From Klugiella xanthotipulae (GTDB taxonomy: Bacteria; Actinomycetota; Actinomycetes; Actinomycetales; Microbacteriaceae): 64,000 bases of DNA. Shown piece after piece: positions 55,213 through 64,000 of the stretch. The notes beneath the pieces are model-generated. The model was not told the DNA's origin, did not search any database, and saw nothing but the letters and a program-made list of their open reading frames with translations. The stretch covers positions 992,001 through 1,056,000 of the forward strand of contig NZ_VFPN01000001.1 of assembly GCF_006716695.1 (NCBI RefSeq), given 5' to 3'. A program made the position numbers and the translations under genes. Position 1 is the first letter of the stretch. Each line of letters starts with the position of its first letter.

Positions 55213-55761
55213 GTGACATCCATCTTCATCCGTGTGTGCGCTGGCATGTCAGCCGCGCTGCTCGCGGGATCCCTGCTCACCGGCTGCGCCACCCCGCGAC
55301 CCATGTTCAACACGACGGGTGAAACGGCGAGCCCGACCCCCACCGCGACAACCCCCGAGGGTGCGGCCGAGAACCAGAGCACCGAGCCACCCACAGAGCC
55401 GCCTGCCGAGGGAACTGCCGCTGCCGAGCCAGCCGCCCCGACGGGTGAGGCGGCGGAGGGCGGCGAGGTAACCCCCTATCCGGTCGCCTCACCGGAGGGT
55501 TGGCCCGCTGATGTTCCCGCGCCCAGCGGCCCCCTCGTAGAAACCGATAACAGCAACGGCACCATCAGTGTCAATTTCAGCGGAATCACACCCGCCGCGT
55601 GTGCCGAGTACCGGGCGGCGCTCGTTGCGGCCGGGTTTACGCTGAGCGAACAGGATAAGCAGTCGGGGATATCCGGCTACACCCGTCAGACACAGGCGGT
55701 GCTGACGCAGTACGCCAACCCCCTGTTCACGGTCACCTACCTGCCCACGACCACCGGATAG
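55213..55761 (+). CDS. Lipoprotein of unknown function
   Basis: 182 residues. The signal peptide ends in the lipobox SLLTGCA, so Cys25 is lipidated. A Pro/Thr/Ala/Glu-rich linker (about 35-90) connects to a small C-terminal domain with GTISVNFSGITPAACAEYRA and AALVAAGFTLSEQDKQSGIS. It is anchored outside the cell. I recognise no family beyond this layout. Confidence 0.75.
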   Translation: MTSIFIRVCAGMSAALLAGSLLTGCATPRPMFNTTGETASPTPTATTPEGAAENQSTEPPTEPPAEGTAAAEPAAPTGEAAEGGEVTPYPVASPEGWPADVPAPSGPLVETDNSNGTISVNFSGITPAACAEYRAALVAAGFTLSEQDKQSGISGYTRQTQAVLTQYANPLFTVTYLPTTTG

Positions 55762-55793
55762 GGCACTGCCGCGCGAGCGGCTATGGTGGTGTG

Positions 55794-56684
55794 GTGCGTA
55801 TTGCAACCTGGAATGTGAACTCAATTCGAGCCAGAGTTGACCGCGTGGTTGACTGGCTCATCCGTGAAGACGTTGACGTCCTGGCGATGCAGGAGATCAA
55901 GTGCCGCCCCGACCAATTTCCGCGCGAGCGCTTCGAGGCGGCAGGATACCGGCTCGAAATTCACGGCCTCAACCAGTGGAACGGGGTGGCCTTCGCCAGT
56001 CGGCTCCCGATGACGGATGTGGCCACCACCTTCGACGGGATGCCCGGTTTTGGCGACCCGGTTGAACCCACGCTGGACGGGACCGGGCCTGCGGTGGACG
56101 CCCACGGCATCCCCCTGGAGGCCCGCGCCCTCGGGGTAACGGTGAACGACCAGCGGCTGTGGAGCCTGTACGTTCCCAACGGACGATCGCTCGATCATGC
56201 CCACTACGCCTACAAATTGGAGTGGCTGCGCGCGCTGCGCACCAACGCGCAGGGCTGGTTGGCCGACCGACCAGATCTGGGCCTCGCGCTCATGGGCGAT
56301 TGGAACATCGCGCCCTTCGATGCCGATATGGGGGACCCCGGTTTCACTCCGGGCGTCTCAACCCACATCTCGGAGCCGGAACGGGAGATGTTCCACTCGT
56401 TTGAGGGTCTCGTCAGCGATGTGGTCCGACCGTTTGTCCCGGAGGGCTACACCTTCTGGGACTATAAACAGCTCCGCTTCCCCCGTAATCAGGGGATGCG
56501 CATCGACTTCATCATGGGCTCCGAAGCCTTCCGCGACATCGTGGTGGAGGCCCGCATCGACCGGGATGAGCGCAAGGGCGACGGCCCCAGCGACCACGTT
56601 CCCGTTGTCGTTGAGGTTGACTTCTCGCTGCATGAGCAGGACGGTTTTGATGCCGGTGACGATATGCCCATGATCTTTGGCTAA
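55794..56684 (+). CDS. xth: Exodeoxyribonuclease III
   Basis: 296 residues from GTG 55794, with TATGGT six bases upstream. Endonuclease/exonuclease/phosphatase motifs: RIATWNVNSIRARV (Asn), AMQEIKC (metal Glu), YVPNGRS, GDWNIAP and the catalytic end GPSDHVPVVVEV (Asp-His). It cuts DNA at abasic sites and degrades 3' ends in base-excision repair. Confidence 0.94.
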   Translation: MRIATWNVNSIRARVDRVVDWLIREDVDVLAMQEIKCRPDQFPRERFEAAGYRLEIHGLNQWNGVAFASRLPMTDVATTFDGMPGFGDPVEPTLDGTGPAVDAHGIPLEARALGVTVNDQRLWSLYVPNGRSLDHAHYAYKLEWLRALRTNAQGWLADRPDLGLALMGDWNIAPFDADMGDPGFTPGVSTHISEPEREMFHSFEGLVSDVVRPFVPEGYTFWDYKQLRFPRNQGMRIDFIMGSEAFRDIVVEARIDRDERKGDGPSDHVPVVVEVDFSLHEQDGFDAGDDMPMIFG

Positions 56685-56717
56685 CCGCGACCGTCCGGAC
56701 GCCGCCGCGACCGCCAT

Positions 56718-58562
56718 CTACGGGCCCCCCGAACCCGTGCGTGGCAGTGTCAACCGGTCAACACGACCCAGGATAACGTTGACCACGTTCGCCCAGGACT
56801 CCGTCCCCGGGCTCAGGTAATGCTGCTGCCCGGTACCGTTGAGGTCGTGACCGCGCGCGGCCCTCAGTTCGGTGCCATCGGCTCGAACCACACCGTCCGA
56901 GCCCAGAACAACGGCACCAAAATCCCGGTCCCGCACCGGATCAACCGGGTGAGCCGTGGACAGTCGGCCCAGGTCGGCCGTCGCATCTCCCGCGTTCTCA
57001 ATCGCGTAGACCCGACCGTTATCCACGTGAAGATCACGCGCATGAGCAATCTCGGGCACCAGCCCGGCCGACCCCAACATCGTGAAGGAATCAACGCCCA
57101 GATCGCGTGTCGCGAGCGCCAGGGAGGCCGTTGTCGTGCCGTAAGAGTGGGCAACAACGTGCAGGCTACCGGCCAGACCCGACTGCTGCTGCACAGCGTT
57201 GTAGCCTTCCAGGGAATGAACAAGTCGCTCGGCCCCTACGCGGGCGCTGTGGTCGCTGAGTACAGAGAGACTACCCGCGGCGGTGTCACTCAGCTTCGGG
57301 GCGCGGTAATCGAGCCACGCCACGACGGCTAGATCGCTGTCTCCCTCGGCTACCGCTCCGGCGTAGAGCGTGCGCGCGGCCGACACGAGGCCTTCGGTAC
57401 CCACCGTACTGCTGTTCATCCCGGGCACCAGGTACACGGCCGTGCCGGCGGTATCGAGGTTACCCACCGCCACGGCGGCCAGGGGCGCACCCGGCAGCGT
57501 GGTATCGAGCGACACTAGATACTCGGGTGGACTGCGGTCTACCGAAACCCCCGATCCGTAGAGTCGATACAGCACCTCCAGCCCCCGCAGGCGCTCGATG
57601 AGATCACCCGAGAGAGGTGTGCGATTCACGCTCGCCGTGTCGATCTGATGTTTCACCCGCCGTAGCTCCTCGCGGAGATGCGCCACATTGGCCGTGTGCC
57701 GGTCGGTGGCGGGGATGCCCTCAGTCGAACCGATCAGATCGGGGCGTTCCCGCACGAGCCGCCGCCGGTCGGCCTCCGAGAGCGATGCCCAGAGAAGGGC
57801 AGCAGGCACAGGATCCAACCGAGCCAATCGCTCGGGGGTGACCCGCGACGCATTGAGCGCCCAGACGGAGACGGCCACCACGGACACCGGAATATCCGCC
57901 GCCCGGTAGGCCGCAAATCCCTCAGCAATCTCCACCATACTGAGCGCCTCAACGGCGCGCACATTGGCGCGTGACCGCCCCACAGTCAGGTCACCGTGTC
58001 GGCCCAGAAGCACCCGATACTCATCGGCCAAAGCCGACCAGCGGGCCAGGAGCGTCGGAATCTGATCGGTGCTCGGCAGGCCGGTCCCTCCGTCGGTTCC
58101 GGGATGAATCATCCCGGAATGCGCCATCGCGGAGTGGGTCGTCCCGGGGGCAGGCGACCCGTTCCACGGGGTTCCAGGGGACACTCCACTCCCCGGCATC
58201 CCCGCCAGACGATTGATCGTGTGCCGCATCTCCTCGTGTACCCGCTGAGCCTCGAATCCCAGGGAGCGCACATCGTCCCCCAGGCGGGTCACCTCGAGAG
58301 AGTAGGCATCGAGGGCGTCCGCCACCTGCCCGTACGATCGACCAACGGTTGCTAGCCGGGGCGCAACCGCTGTCAGGGCCTCGGTGGCCGCGCTAATTGC
58401 CTGTCCTCGGTTCGCGTCGAGCTGCCCAAGCGCTTCCTCAACCTGAGAAGCCTCAGCCAGGGTCGCCACGGAGTGGTCGCGTGCTGACCGCACCAGGGCT
58501 GCCATCCCCGAGAGGTCGCCAGCACCGGGATCGCCGTGAAACCCGGGCAAGTGGATACTCAC
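56718..58562 (-). CDS. Alpha/beta hydrolase (DUF1023) with WXG100-like N-terminus
   Basis: 614 residues from GTG 58562, which overlaps the upstream stop (GTGA). The N-terminal about 120 residues are helical with the spacing of WXG100-like proteins, then comes a linker and a DUF1023 alpha/beta hydrolase: AVYLVPGMNSSTVGTEGLVS, the nucleophile elbow VVAHSYGTTTASLAL, and Asp/His near the end (AARGHDLNG). It is probably secreted by or linked to a type VII-like system, since a WXG100 gene heads the operon. Substrate unknown. Confidence 0.85.
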   Translation of the reverse strand: MSIHLPGFHGDPGAGDLSGMAALVRSARDHSVATLAEASQVEEALGQLDANRGQAISAATEALTAVAPRLATVGRSYGQVADALDAYSLEVTRLGDDVRSLGFEAQRVHEEMRHTINRLAGMPGSGVSPGTPWNGSPAPGTTHSAMAHSGMIHPGTDGGTGLPSTDQIPTLLARWSALADEYRVLLGRHGDLTVGRSRANVRAVEALSMVEIAEGFAAYRAADIPVSVVAVSVWALNASRVTPERLARLDPVPAALLWASLSEADRRRLVRERPDLIGSTEGIPATDRHTANVAHLREELRRVKHQIDTASVNRTPLSGDLIERLRGLEVLYRLYGSGVSVDRSPPEYLVSLDTTLPGAPLAAVAVGNLDTAGTAVYLVPGMNSSTVGTEGLVSAARTLYAGAVAEGDSDLAVVAWLDYRAPKLSDTAAGSLSVLSDHSARVGAERLVHSLEGYNAVQQQSGLAGSLHVVAHSYGTTTASLALATRDLGVDSFTMLGSAGLVPEIAHARDLHVDNGRVYAIENAGDATADLGRLSTAHPVDPVRDRDFGAVVLGSDGVVRADGTELRAARGHDLNGTGQQHYLSPGTESWANVVNVILGRVDRLTLPRTGSGGP

Positions 58563-58825
58563 AGCAGAGCCCGAGCGCACTCGGCATCCAGCGCACTCAC
58601 GCACTCGGGGGCCGCGCGGAGCGTGCTCTCCACCGCTGCGCGCGCCGCGTGCAGTTCCGACTCGGCGAGAGAGATCAGCGCGAGCGATCGTGCAAAAGCC
58701 TCACCCACCGCAATACTGGCCAGGCAGTCGTGTGCTGGCGCGGGGCGCGGCCCCAGCGGCCGGGGACTGGCGAGGCGATGGGCAGCATCAATAAGGGTGA
58801 CGTAGGTCATGGTCAGGCCGGTCAT
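58559..58825 (-). CDS. Small helical protein of the WXG100 operon
   Basis: About 88 residues, with ATG 58825 or 58810 possible. The Ala-rich helices (AVGEAFARSLALISLAESEL, ESTLRAAPECVSALDAECAR) suggest a helical hairpin similar to ESAT-6-like partners. It lies between the WXG100 gene and the DUF1023 gene and overlaps the latter. Confidence 0.6.
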   Translation of the reverse strand: MTGLTMTYVTLIDAAHRLASPRPLGPRPAPAHDCLASIAVGEAFARSLALISLAESELHAARAAVESTLRAAPECVSALDAECARALL

Positions 58826-58832
58826 CCTGAGC

Positions 58833-59129
58833 CTAATGAGCCAGTCGAGCGGCCAGCTGGGCGTCAAGCTCTTCTAGTGAAGAAGCGGTGCCGCGCAGGA
58901 ACTGTGCTAGCCCGTCCAGCCCTTCTACCGTCGTGCGCGCGCCCGAGGTGAACGTGTCGTAGGCGGCGCGGTATGCGCCGGAAGCACGATCAGTCACGAA
59001 TCCGGAGCTTACAAGCGCACCAATCTCCTGCTGAAGAGCGGTGAGACGCGCCACGATATCATCACGGCCGGTGGTGAGCCGAGTCGCTGCGCTGTCGAGT
59101 TCCTGGTAGGAAACGTTGAGATTTGGCAT
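58833..59129 (-). CDS. WXG100-family protein lacking the Trp
   Basis: 98 residues, the usual length. PNLNVSYQELDSAATRLTTG and a C-terminal LAQFLRGTASSLEELDAQLA form the two-helix hairpin of ESAT-6-like proteins. The turn reads S-S-G-F-V instead of W-x-G. AAAGGA lies before ATG. It is the first gene of the operon and is probably exported through a type VII secretion system encoded elsewhere. Confidence 0.8.
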   Translation of the reverse strand: MPNLNVSYQELDSAATRLTTGRDDIVARLTALQQEIGALVSSGFVTDRASGAYRAAYDTFTSGARTTVEGLDGLAQFLRGTASSLEELDAQLAARLAH

Positions 59130-59359
59130 GGTGGATATCCTTTCGAGAGGTGGGGCAGCTGCCCCTGAGGCGACGGTAGCGGGGCTGCATAAGGCCGCGC
59201 AGCGAGCGCCGCTCATGTGTGGATAACTGAATCTCAGAGCCCGGTTGTGAACAATATTCACCTCCCCGACTCTCCTTCACAGGCCCGGCGCACAGGGAGT
59301 TATCCCACTCCGTCTGTCGGCGGATGTGGTCGGCACCGGTCGCAGCTACGGTGGTGCAT

Positions 59360-60811
59360 GTGACAGAGAACAGCAGGATCCCCGCCGCACTGGCCCGTCT
59401 CATCCAGCGCCTAGACGGCCAACACAGCGCAACCGCACCCATGCGGCCCGAATTCAACGACCCTGACGGGGAGAACTGGATCCGTCAACGAGCGGGTCGC
59501 AGTGATCTGCGGAACGACATGATCGGCGCGATCGCCCTCTGGTTGGGGTCCGTACTGAGCATGACGCTGTTCCGTACCGCGGCCTTCTATCCGGAACCTG
59601 CACCACTCCCCCTGTCTCTTCTCCTCTTAGCGGCCGCGACCCTGCCGCTCGCATTCCGACGGCGCTGGCCCATCCCGGTGGCGATGGTGGTGGCTGCGGC
59701 GTTCATCCTCGTCGGAACCTACCGCGTTCCCGAGGTTCTCGTCGTCAATATCGCCCTCTTTGTCGCGGTCTATACCGTGGGTTCGTGGGAGAACAACCGC
59801 AGTTGGGCCGCCCTGTCCCGCCTCGTCGTCATTGCTGCCATGCTGGTCTGGCTCTTGATCGCACTTTTTATCGCAGCAACGGATATCAAGGATGACCAGG
59901 CCAACATTGCGGCGGGCGCGATTATGTCGCCATTTGTGGCGTATATGCTCATCCAAATCCTTACCAATCTCCTCTACTTCGGCGGGGCCTACTTCTTTGG
60001 CGATCATGCATTCGAGGCGGCGAGAGAACGCGCACGGGCCGAGGTACGCACGACCGAGTTGACTGAACAGCGCGCAATTACAGCGCAGCAGGCCATCACA
60101 CTGGAGCGGCTGCGCATCGCGCGCGAACTGCACGACGCCGTGGCCCACCACGTCTCGGTGATGGGCGTACAGGCCAGTGCGGCCCGAACCGTTTTGGACA
60201 GCGACCCCGAAGCCGCCCGCTCCGCACTCACGGTGGTTGAGACGGGAGCTCGAACCGCTATCGACGAACTGCACTCACTATTGGGGACCCTGCGCGAACC
60301 CCACCCGGAGGGGTCTGAGGATACCGTCGGCTCGTTCGGCGTCCGCCACATCCCCGACCTGATCGAGTCTGCGCGAGCCAACGATCTCAGCGTCATCTAC
60401 GCGGTCGTAGGCGACCCTCGTCCGCTCCCTCCCCTCACCTCACTCAACCTTTACCGCATCACTCAGGAGTCACTCACCAACGTACGCAAACACGGCGGAC
60501 AACACGCCTCGGTCGATGTCCGGCTACGCTATCTGCCTCGGGCGGTTGAACTCGATATTGCCAACACCGGAGATGAGGCGTCTGCCTCGGCAGCACGAAC
60601 CGTACGCAGCCGACGGCGCACGCGCCACTCGTCTGGGCTCGGAATCGTGGGGATGCGCGAACGGGTTGACTCCGATGGTGGCACCCTACATGCCGGACTG
60701 CGCGAGCGGGGTGGTTTCCTGGTGCGCGCCCATATCCCTCTTCAGCACGTTCCTCACGAACAGAGGGACCACCCCAACATCCCCCACACAACACACAAGG
60801 ACCCCTCGTGA
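59360..60811 (+). CDS. Sensor histidine kinase (HisKA_3, NarL-type)
   Basis: 483 residues from GTG 59360, with TACGGT seven bases upstream. Five or six membrane helices (about 50-210) without a large external domain are followed by a coiled segment, then the H-box LRIARELHDAVAHHVSVMGV with the phospho-His. The ATPase G-boxes are near SSGLGIVGMRERV. The stimulus is probably sensed in the membrane. The response regulator start overlaps its stop (GTGA). Confidence 0.93.
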   Translation: MTENSRIPAALARLIQRLDGQHSATAPMRPEFNDPDGENWIRQRAGRSDLRNDMIGAIALWLGSVLSMTLFRTAAFYPEPAPLPLSLLLLAAATLPLAFRRRWPIPVAMVVAAAFILVGTYRVPEVLVVNIALFVAVYTVGSWENNRSWAALSRLVVIAAMLVWLLIALFIAATDIKDDQANIAAGAIMSPFVAYMLIQILTNLLYFGGAYFFGDHAFEAARERARAEVRTTELTEQRAITAQQAITLERLRIARELHDAVAHHVSVMGVQASAARTVLDSDPEAARSALTVVETGARTAIDELHSLLGTLREPHPEGSEDTVGSFGVRHIPDLIESARANDLSVIYAVVGDPRPLPPLTSLNLYRITQESLTNVRKHGGQHASVDVRLRYLPRAVELDIANTGDEASASAARTVRSRRRTRHSSGLGIVGMRERVDSDGGTLHAGLRERGGFLVRAHIPLQHVPHEQRDHPNIPHTTHKDPS

Positions 60812-61539
60812 CCCACACCAGCCCCATCCGCGTCCTCCTCGTTGACGACCACGATCTCGTCCGTGCGGGCTTCCGCACAATCATGTCCGTCCACCCCCGG
60901 ATTGAGGTGGTGGGGGAGGCAGCCAATGGAATCGAGGCCGTCGAGAAGGCTCGCAGCCTCGCGCCCGATGTCATCTGCCTCGACGTGCAGATGCCCCATA
61001 TGGACGGCATCGAGGCCACCCGTCTCATCACAACAGATCCGGGCATCAACTCGGCCGTCTTGATTCTGACCACGTTCAACCGCGAAGACTATCTCTTCGA
61101 CGCCCTCCGCGCCGGGGCAAGCGGATTTCTCCTCAAAAATTCCTCCCCGGAGCAGCTCGTGGATGCCGTAGTTGCAATCGCCTCAGGGGATGCGCTGCTC
61201 TCTCCCCAGGTCACCCGCAGCGTCATCGCACACTGCGCACGGGCGTCGGGCAGCCCGAGCCGCGGCACCCCCACAGCAACCGGAACACCGATAATCAACA
61301 CCCCCTCCCCACCGATGGTGGCACCGAGCAATCCGCTCTCGCTCCTCACCGACCGCGAGCACGAGGTATTGCACCTGCTCGCACAGGGACTCTCCAACCA
61401 GGAGATCGCGACCCGGCTCTTCGTCAGCGAGGCCACCGTCAAGACCCATGTGTCCAATGTGTTGCGCAAACTGAGTCTGCGCGACCGAATCCAGGCCGTG
61501 ATCTTCGCCTACGAGAACGGCGTAGCCGTTGGTACGTAG
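60808..61539 (+). CDS. LuxR/NarL-type response regulator
   Basis: 243 residues. The receiver has VLLVDDHDLVRAGF and phospho-acceptor Asp59 (VICLDVQMPHMDG), with Lys near GFLLKNSSP. A Pro/Thr-rich linker of about 35 residues is longer than usual. The HTH is LTDREHEVLHLLAQGLSNQE, then VSEATVKTHVSNVL. It pairs with the upstream kinase; the downstream exporter genes are plausible targets. Confidence 0.94.
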   Translation: MTHTSPIRVLLVDDHDLVRAGFRTIMSVHPRIEVVGEAANGIEAVEKARSLAPDVICLDVQMPHMDGIEATRLITTDPGINSAVLILTTFNREDYLFDALRAGASGFLLKNSSPEQLVDAVVAIASGDALLSPQVTRSVIAHCARASGSPSRGTPTATGTPIINTPSPPMVAPSNPLSLLTDREHEVLHLLAQGLSNQEIATRLFVSEATVKTHVSNVLRKLSLRDRIQAVIFAYENGVAVGT

Positions 61540-61646
61540 TCCACGAAACGTTTCGCTGAACAGAAAAAAAGCGACGCTGCGACAGACTCCAGAGTAGCGT
61601 GGCGAGTGTTTGGGCAACCACGCCCACTCAGCGTAGAGGAGTTGGA

Positions 61647-62681
61647 ATGAAAGCCATCCAATATCAGACCATCGGCGAACTACCCGTTGTTGCCGACATC
61701 CCCCTCCCCGAGCCCGGGGCTGGACAGGTTCGTCTCAGGGTCACCGCCGCCGGGCTCTGCCATTCCGATTGGTTTGTGATGAGCCTCCCGGCCGAGGCCT
61801 ACACGTACGGCCTGCCGCTCACCCTGGGCCACGAGGGTGCCGGGATTGTCGATAAGGTCGGCGAAGGCGTTACCGAGGTCGCGGTGGGCGACGATGTTGC
61901 CGTCTACGGACCGTGGGGATGCGGACACTGCTCCGAGTGTAGCCAGGGTCGGGAAAACTACTGCCCGTTTGCGGCGGATCTGGGCATCTACCCTCCCGGG
62001 CTGGGCGCTCCGGGGGCCATGGCCGAGTACATGATTGTCAACGATGTTCGCCACCTCATCCCGCTCAAGGGTCTCGACCCGGTACAGACGGTTTCGCTCA
62101 CGGATGCCGGCCTCACGCCGTACCACTCCATCAAGAGCACTCTGGCTAAACTCCCCGCCGGGTCAACCGCCGTGGTCATCGGAACGGGCGGGCTGGGCCA
62201 CGTGGCCATCCAGATCCTGCGTGCCATCACGGGAGCCACCGTGATTGCGCTCGATGTCTCGGAGGAGAAGCTGACGCACGCCCGCGAGGTGGGTGCACAC
62301 ACAACGCTGCTCTCTAATAGCGACGCCCCTGCCGCCATCCGCGAACTGACCGGTGGCATCGGGGCCGATGCCGTCTTCGACTTCGTTGGCGCGACACCCA
62401 CCCTGGACATCGCCCGCCGGTCGGTACGCATTGACGGTGCCATCGAATCTGTGGGCATCGGCGGCGGCACCCTCGCCACCGGCTTCGGCTCCACCCCCTT
62501 CGGGGTCTCGGTGCGCGCACCCTACTGGGGCAGCCGCAGCGAATTGATGGAGGTCCTCGACCTGGCTCGCAGCGGTCACCTGCACGTCACCGTCGAGGAG
62601 TTCCCGATTGACAGGGCACCCGAGGCATACGCCAAGCTACACGATGGCCAGGTGCTCGGCCGTGCGGTCGTCGTACCGTAG
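61647..62681 (+). CDS. Zinc-dependent alcohol dehydrogenase
   Basis: 344 residues from ATG 61647 behind GAGGAG. Catalytic zinc ligands are in AGLCHSDW and GHEGAGIV; the structural zinc site is CGHCSECSQGRENYC; the Rossmann motif is VVIGTGGLGHVAIQIL followed by IALDVSEEKL. This is the medium-chain NAD(P)-dependent family acting on alcohols. The substrate is unknown. Confidence 0.93.
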   Translation: MKAIQYQTIGELPVVADIPLPEPGAGQVRLRVTAAGLCHSDWFVMSLPAEAYTYGLPLTLGHEGAGIVDKVGEGVTEVAVGDDVAVYGPWGCGHCSECSQGRENYCPFAADLGIYPPGLGAPGAMAEYMIVNDVRHLIPLKGLDPVQTVSLTDAGLTPYHSIKSTLAKLPAGSTAVVIGTGGLGHVAIQILRAITGATVIALDVSEEKLTHAREVGAHTTLLSNSDAPAAIRELTGGIGADAVFDFVGATPTLDIARRSVRIDGAIESVGIGGGTLATGFGSTPFGVSVRAPYWGSRSELMEVLDLARSGHLHVTVEEFPIDRAPEAYAKLHDGQVLGRAVVVP

Positions 62682-62711
62682 CCAAGAAACCTCTCGACGA
62701 TAACGCATCAC

Positions 62712-62749
62712 CCGGTGGGGCATCCGCCACCCGACGGATGCCCCACCGG
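62712..62749 (+). terminator. Hairpin between the dehydrogenase and the ABC genes
   Basis: CCGGTGGGGCATCCG and CGGATGCCCCACCGG form a perfect 15-base stem with an eight-base loop, 31 bases after the stop. It lacks a T-run. Confidence 0.65.
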
Positions 62750-62826
62750 AAATCATCCGCACGACCGATAGCCCCGCTCCTGCCCCACTCGGTACCGTGT
62801 TAACCACGGCAACCCAGGAGGACAGC

Positions 62827-63714
62827 GTGCTGACACTCAGCAACATCAGCCGGTCGTTTGGCGACCGGCAGGCACTCACAGATGTAAGTTTCACAATCGA
62901 CGACGGCCGCATGACCGGCTTTGTCGGCGGCAACGGCGCGGGAAAAACGACCACAATGCGCATCATTCTGGGGGTGCTCGCGGCCGACTCCGGCACCATC
63001 ACCCGCAATGCGAACCCGCTGAGCAGCAACGACCGCCGCAGCTTCGGGTACATGCCCGAGGAGCGGGGTCTGTACCCCAAGATGAAGATCGAAGAGCAGC
63101 TCACGTACCTGGCTCGCCTGCACGGCTTCAGCAAACCTGCCGCCGGCAAAAACGCCCGCGCCCTCCTCGAAGAGCTGGGCCTCGGTGAGCGCCTCAACGA
63201 CACCGTCGAGAGCCTCTCGCTGGGCAACCAACAGCGTGCCCAAATTGCGGCGGCCCTCGTCCACCAGCCCGAGGTATTGATCCTTGATGAACCCTTTTCT
63301 GGCCTGGATCCCATGGCCGTCGATGTGGTCCTTCAGGTACTCAAAGATCGCGCCGCAACGGGGGTCCCCGTACTCTTCTCCTCCCACCAGTTAGACGTTG
63401 TTGAGCGCCTCTGCGACGACCTCGTCATCATCTCGGGTGGCACGGTGCGCGCCGCTGGCCCCCGCGACCAACTCCGTGAAGAGCACAGCACTAACCGCTA
63501 CGAGCTCGACCATACGGGCGATGCCGGATGGCTGCGCGAACAACCCGGTGTCACGGTGGTGGAGTTCGACGGCGGTTACGCCCTGTTCGACGTCGATAGC
63601 GACGCAACCGCGCAGGCCGTTCTGCACCGCGCGATGGAGAGCAACACTGTGAGAAGCTTCACCCCCAAACGTCCCACCCTGGCACAGATTTTCCGAGAGG
63701 TCGTGGCCGCATGA
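62827..63714 (+). CDS. ABC transporter ATP-binding protein (NatA type)
   Basis: 295 residues from GTG 62827 behind AGGAGG. Walker A VGGNGAGKTTT, signature SLSLGNQQRAQIAAAL (LSLGN-Q rather than LSGGQ), Walker B VLILDEPFSGLDP and H-loop SSHQLD. A C-terminal DUF4162-like extension is typical of NatA exporters. It drives the permease encoded next, whose start overlaps its stop. Confidence 0.93.
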   Translation: MLTLSNISRSFGDRQALTDVSFTIDDGRMTGFVGGNGAGKTTTMRIILGVLAADSGTITRNANPLSSNDRRSFGYMPEERGLYPKMKIEEQLTYLARLHGFSKPAAGKNARALLEELGLGERLNDTVESLSLGNQQRAQIAAALVHQPEVLILDEPFSGLDPMAVDVVLQVLKDRAATGVPVLFSSHQLDVVERLCDDLVIISGGTVRAAGPRDQLREEHSTNRYELDHTGDAGWLREQPGVTVVEFDGGYALFDVDSDATAQAVLHRAMESNTVRSFTPKRPTLAQIFREVVAA

Positions 63715-64000
63715 ACCCCCGTATTCCCACCCTGGCTCAGAGCACCTGGCTTGTTGCCGAGCGTGAAATTACGACGCGGCTGCGCAGCAAGGCGTTCCTG
63801 ATCTCCACGGGTATCCTGTTTGCCATCATCCTGGCAAGTATTTTGATCAGCGGTTTCACCGCCGATACCACCTCGAAGACGGCTATCGCGGCCACACCGG
63901 AGGTGATGAGCCAGATTCAGGGCGATGCCTTCGACATCACCGAGGTGGCGACCACCGAGGAGGCCACACAGCTGGTACTCGACGGCGAGGTTAACGCCGC
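63711..64000 (+). CDS. ABC transporter permease, NatB-like (cut by the window end)
   Basis: ATG 63711 overlaps the upstream stop (ATGA). The visible 96 residues have an N-terminal amphipathic stretch (WLVAEREITTRLRSKAF), one membrane helix (LISTGILFAIILASILI), then an external domain, as in ABC-2 permeases of the NatB family. With the ATPase it would export Na+, a peptide or a drug. The rest lies outside the window. Confidence 0.88.
   Translation, partial: MNPRIPTLAQSTWLVAEREITTRLRSKAFLISTGILFAIILASILISGFTADTTSKTAIAATPEVMSQIQGDAFDITEVATTEEATQLVLDGEVNA

Overview
The window is high-GC Gram-positive DNA, most likely from an actinobacterium of the Microbacteriaceae. Pointers are the 32-residue actinobacterial ribosomal protein bS22, an actinobacterial-type malate dehydrogenase, a WXG100/DUF1023 operon, and many leaderless genes whose start codon lies 6-7 bases after a TAnnnT -10 box. 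The family assignment is inference; no rRNA is present.

Layout. 1-2.4 kb: end of a MerR regulator divergent from a DoxX-like gene, a GNAT acetyltransferase and two tRNAs. 2.5-11.8 kb: a maltodextrin locus with an intracellular GH13 enzyme, an ABC importer (malG, malF, malE), a LacI-type regulator and an alpha-glucosidase; a good LacI-family operator lies between malE and the regulator. 11.9-15.2 kb: a membrane acyltransferase-like protein and a sortase-type surface protein made of delta-60 repeats. 15.2-17.8 kb: tRNA-Tyr, an IS3 remnant and a toxin-antitoxin pair with a perfect 18-bp palindrome. 17.8-31.6 kb: core genes (yajQ, bS22, TrkH/TrkA potassium uptake, proC, CDF metal efflux, tadA, upp, mdh, OsmC/GntR). 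These include a winged-helix regulator preceded by a leaderless, cysteine-rich leader peptide. 31.8-36.2 kb: a lower-GC island of immunity-type genes and toxin scraps without any complete toxin. 36.3-39.5 kb: tRNA-Ser, an LCP cell-wall enzyme and a membrane protein. 39.6-41.2 kb: a possible small mobile island bounded by a copy of the tRNA-Ser 3' end, carrying only a DUF3800 gene and a three-way-junction RNA with its own promoter. 41.2-56.7 kb: serS, lipid kinase, pheA, pgm, amino-acid permeases, pyrE, exonuclease III. 56.7-59.1 kb: a WXG100-DUF1023 operon. 59.3-64 kb: a two-component system, an alcohol dehydrogenase and the start of a NatAB-type exporter.

The strongest candidate for a poorly described system is the DUF3800 protein with its tail-to-tail structured RNA (40.17-41.0 kb). 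Next are the poly-cysteine leader (26.6 kb), the orphan immunity array with a possible +1 frameshift gene (33.5 kb), and a dispersed 55-bp repeat found twice (2.08 and 23.26 kb).
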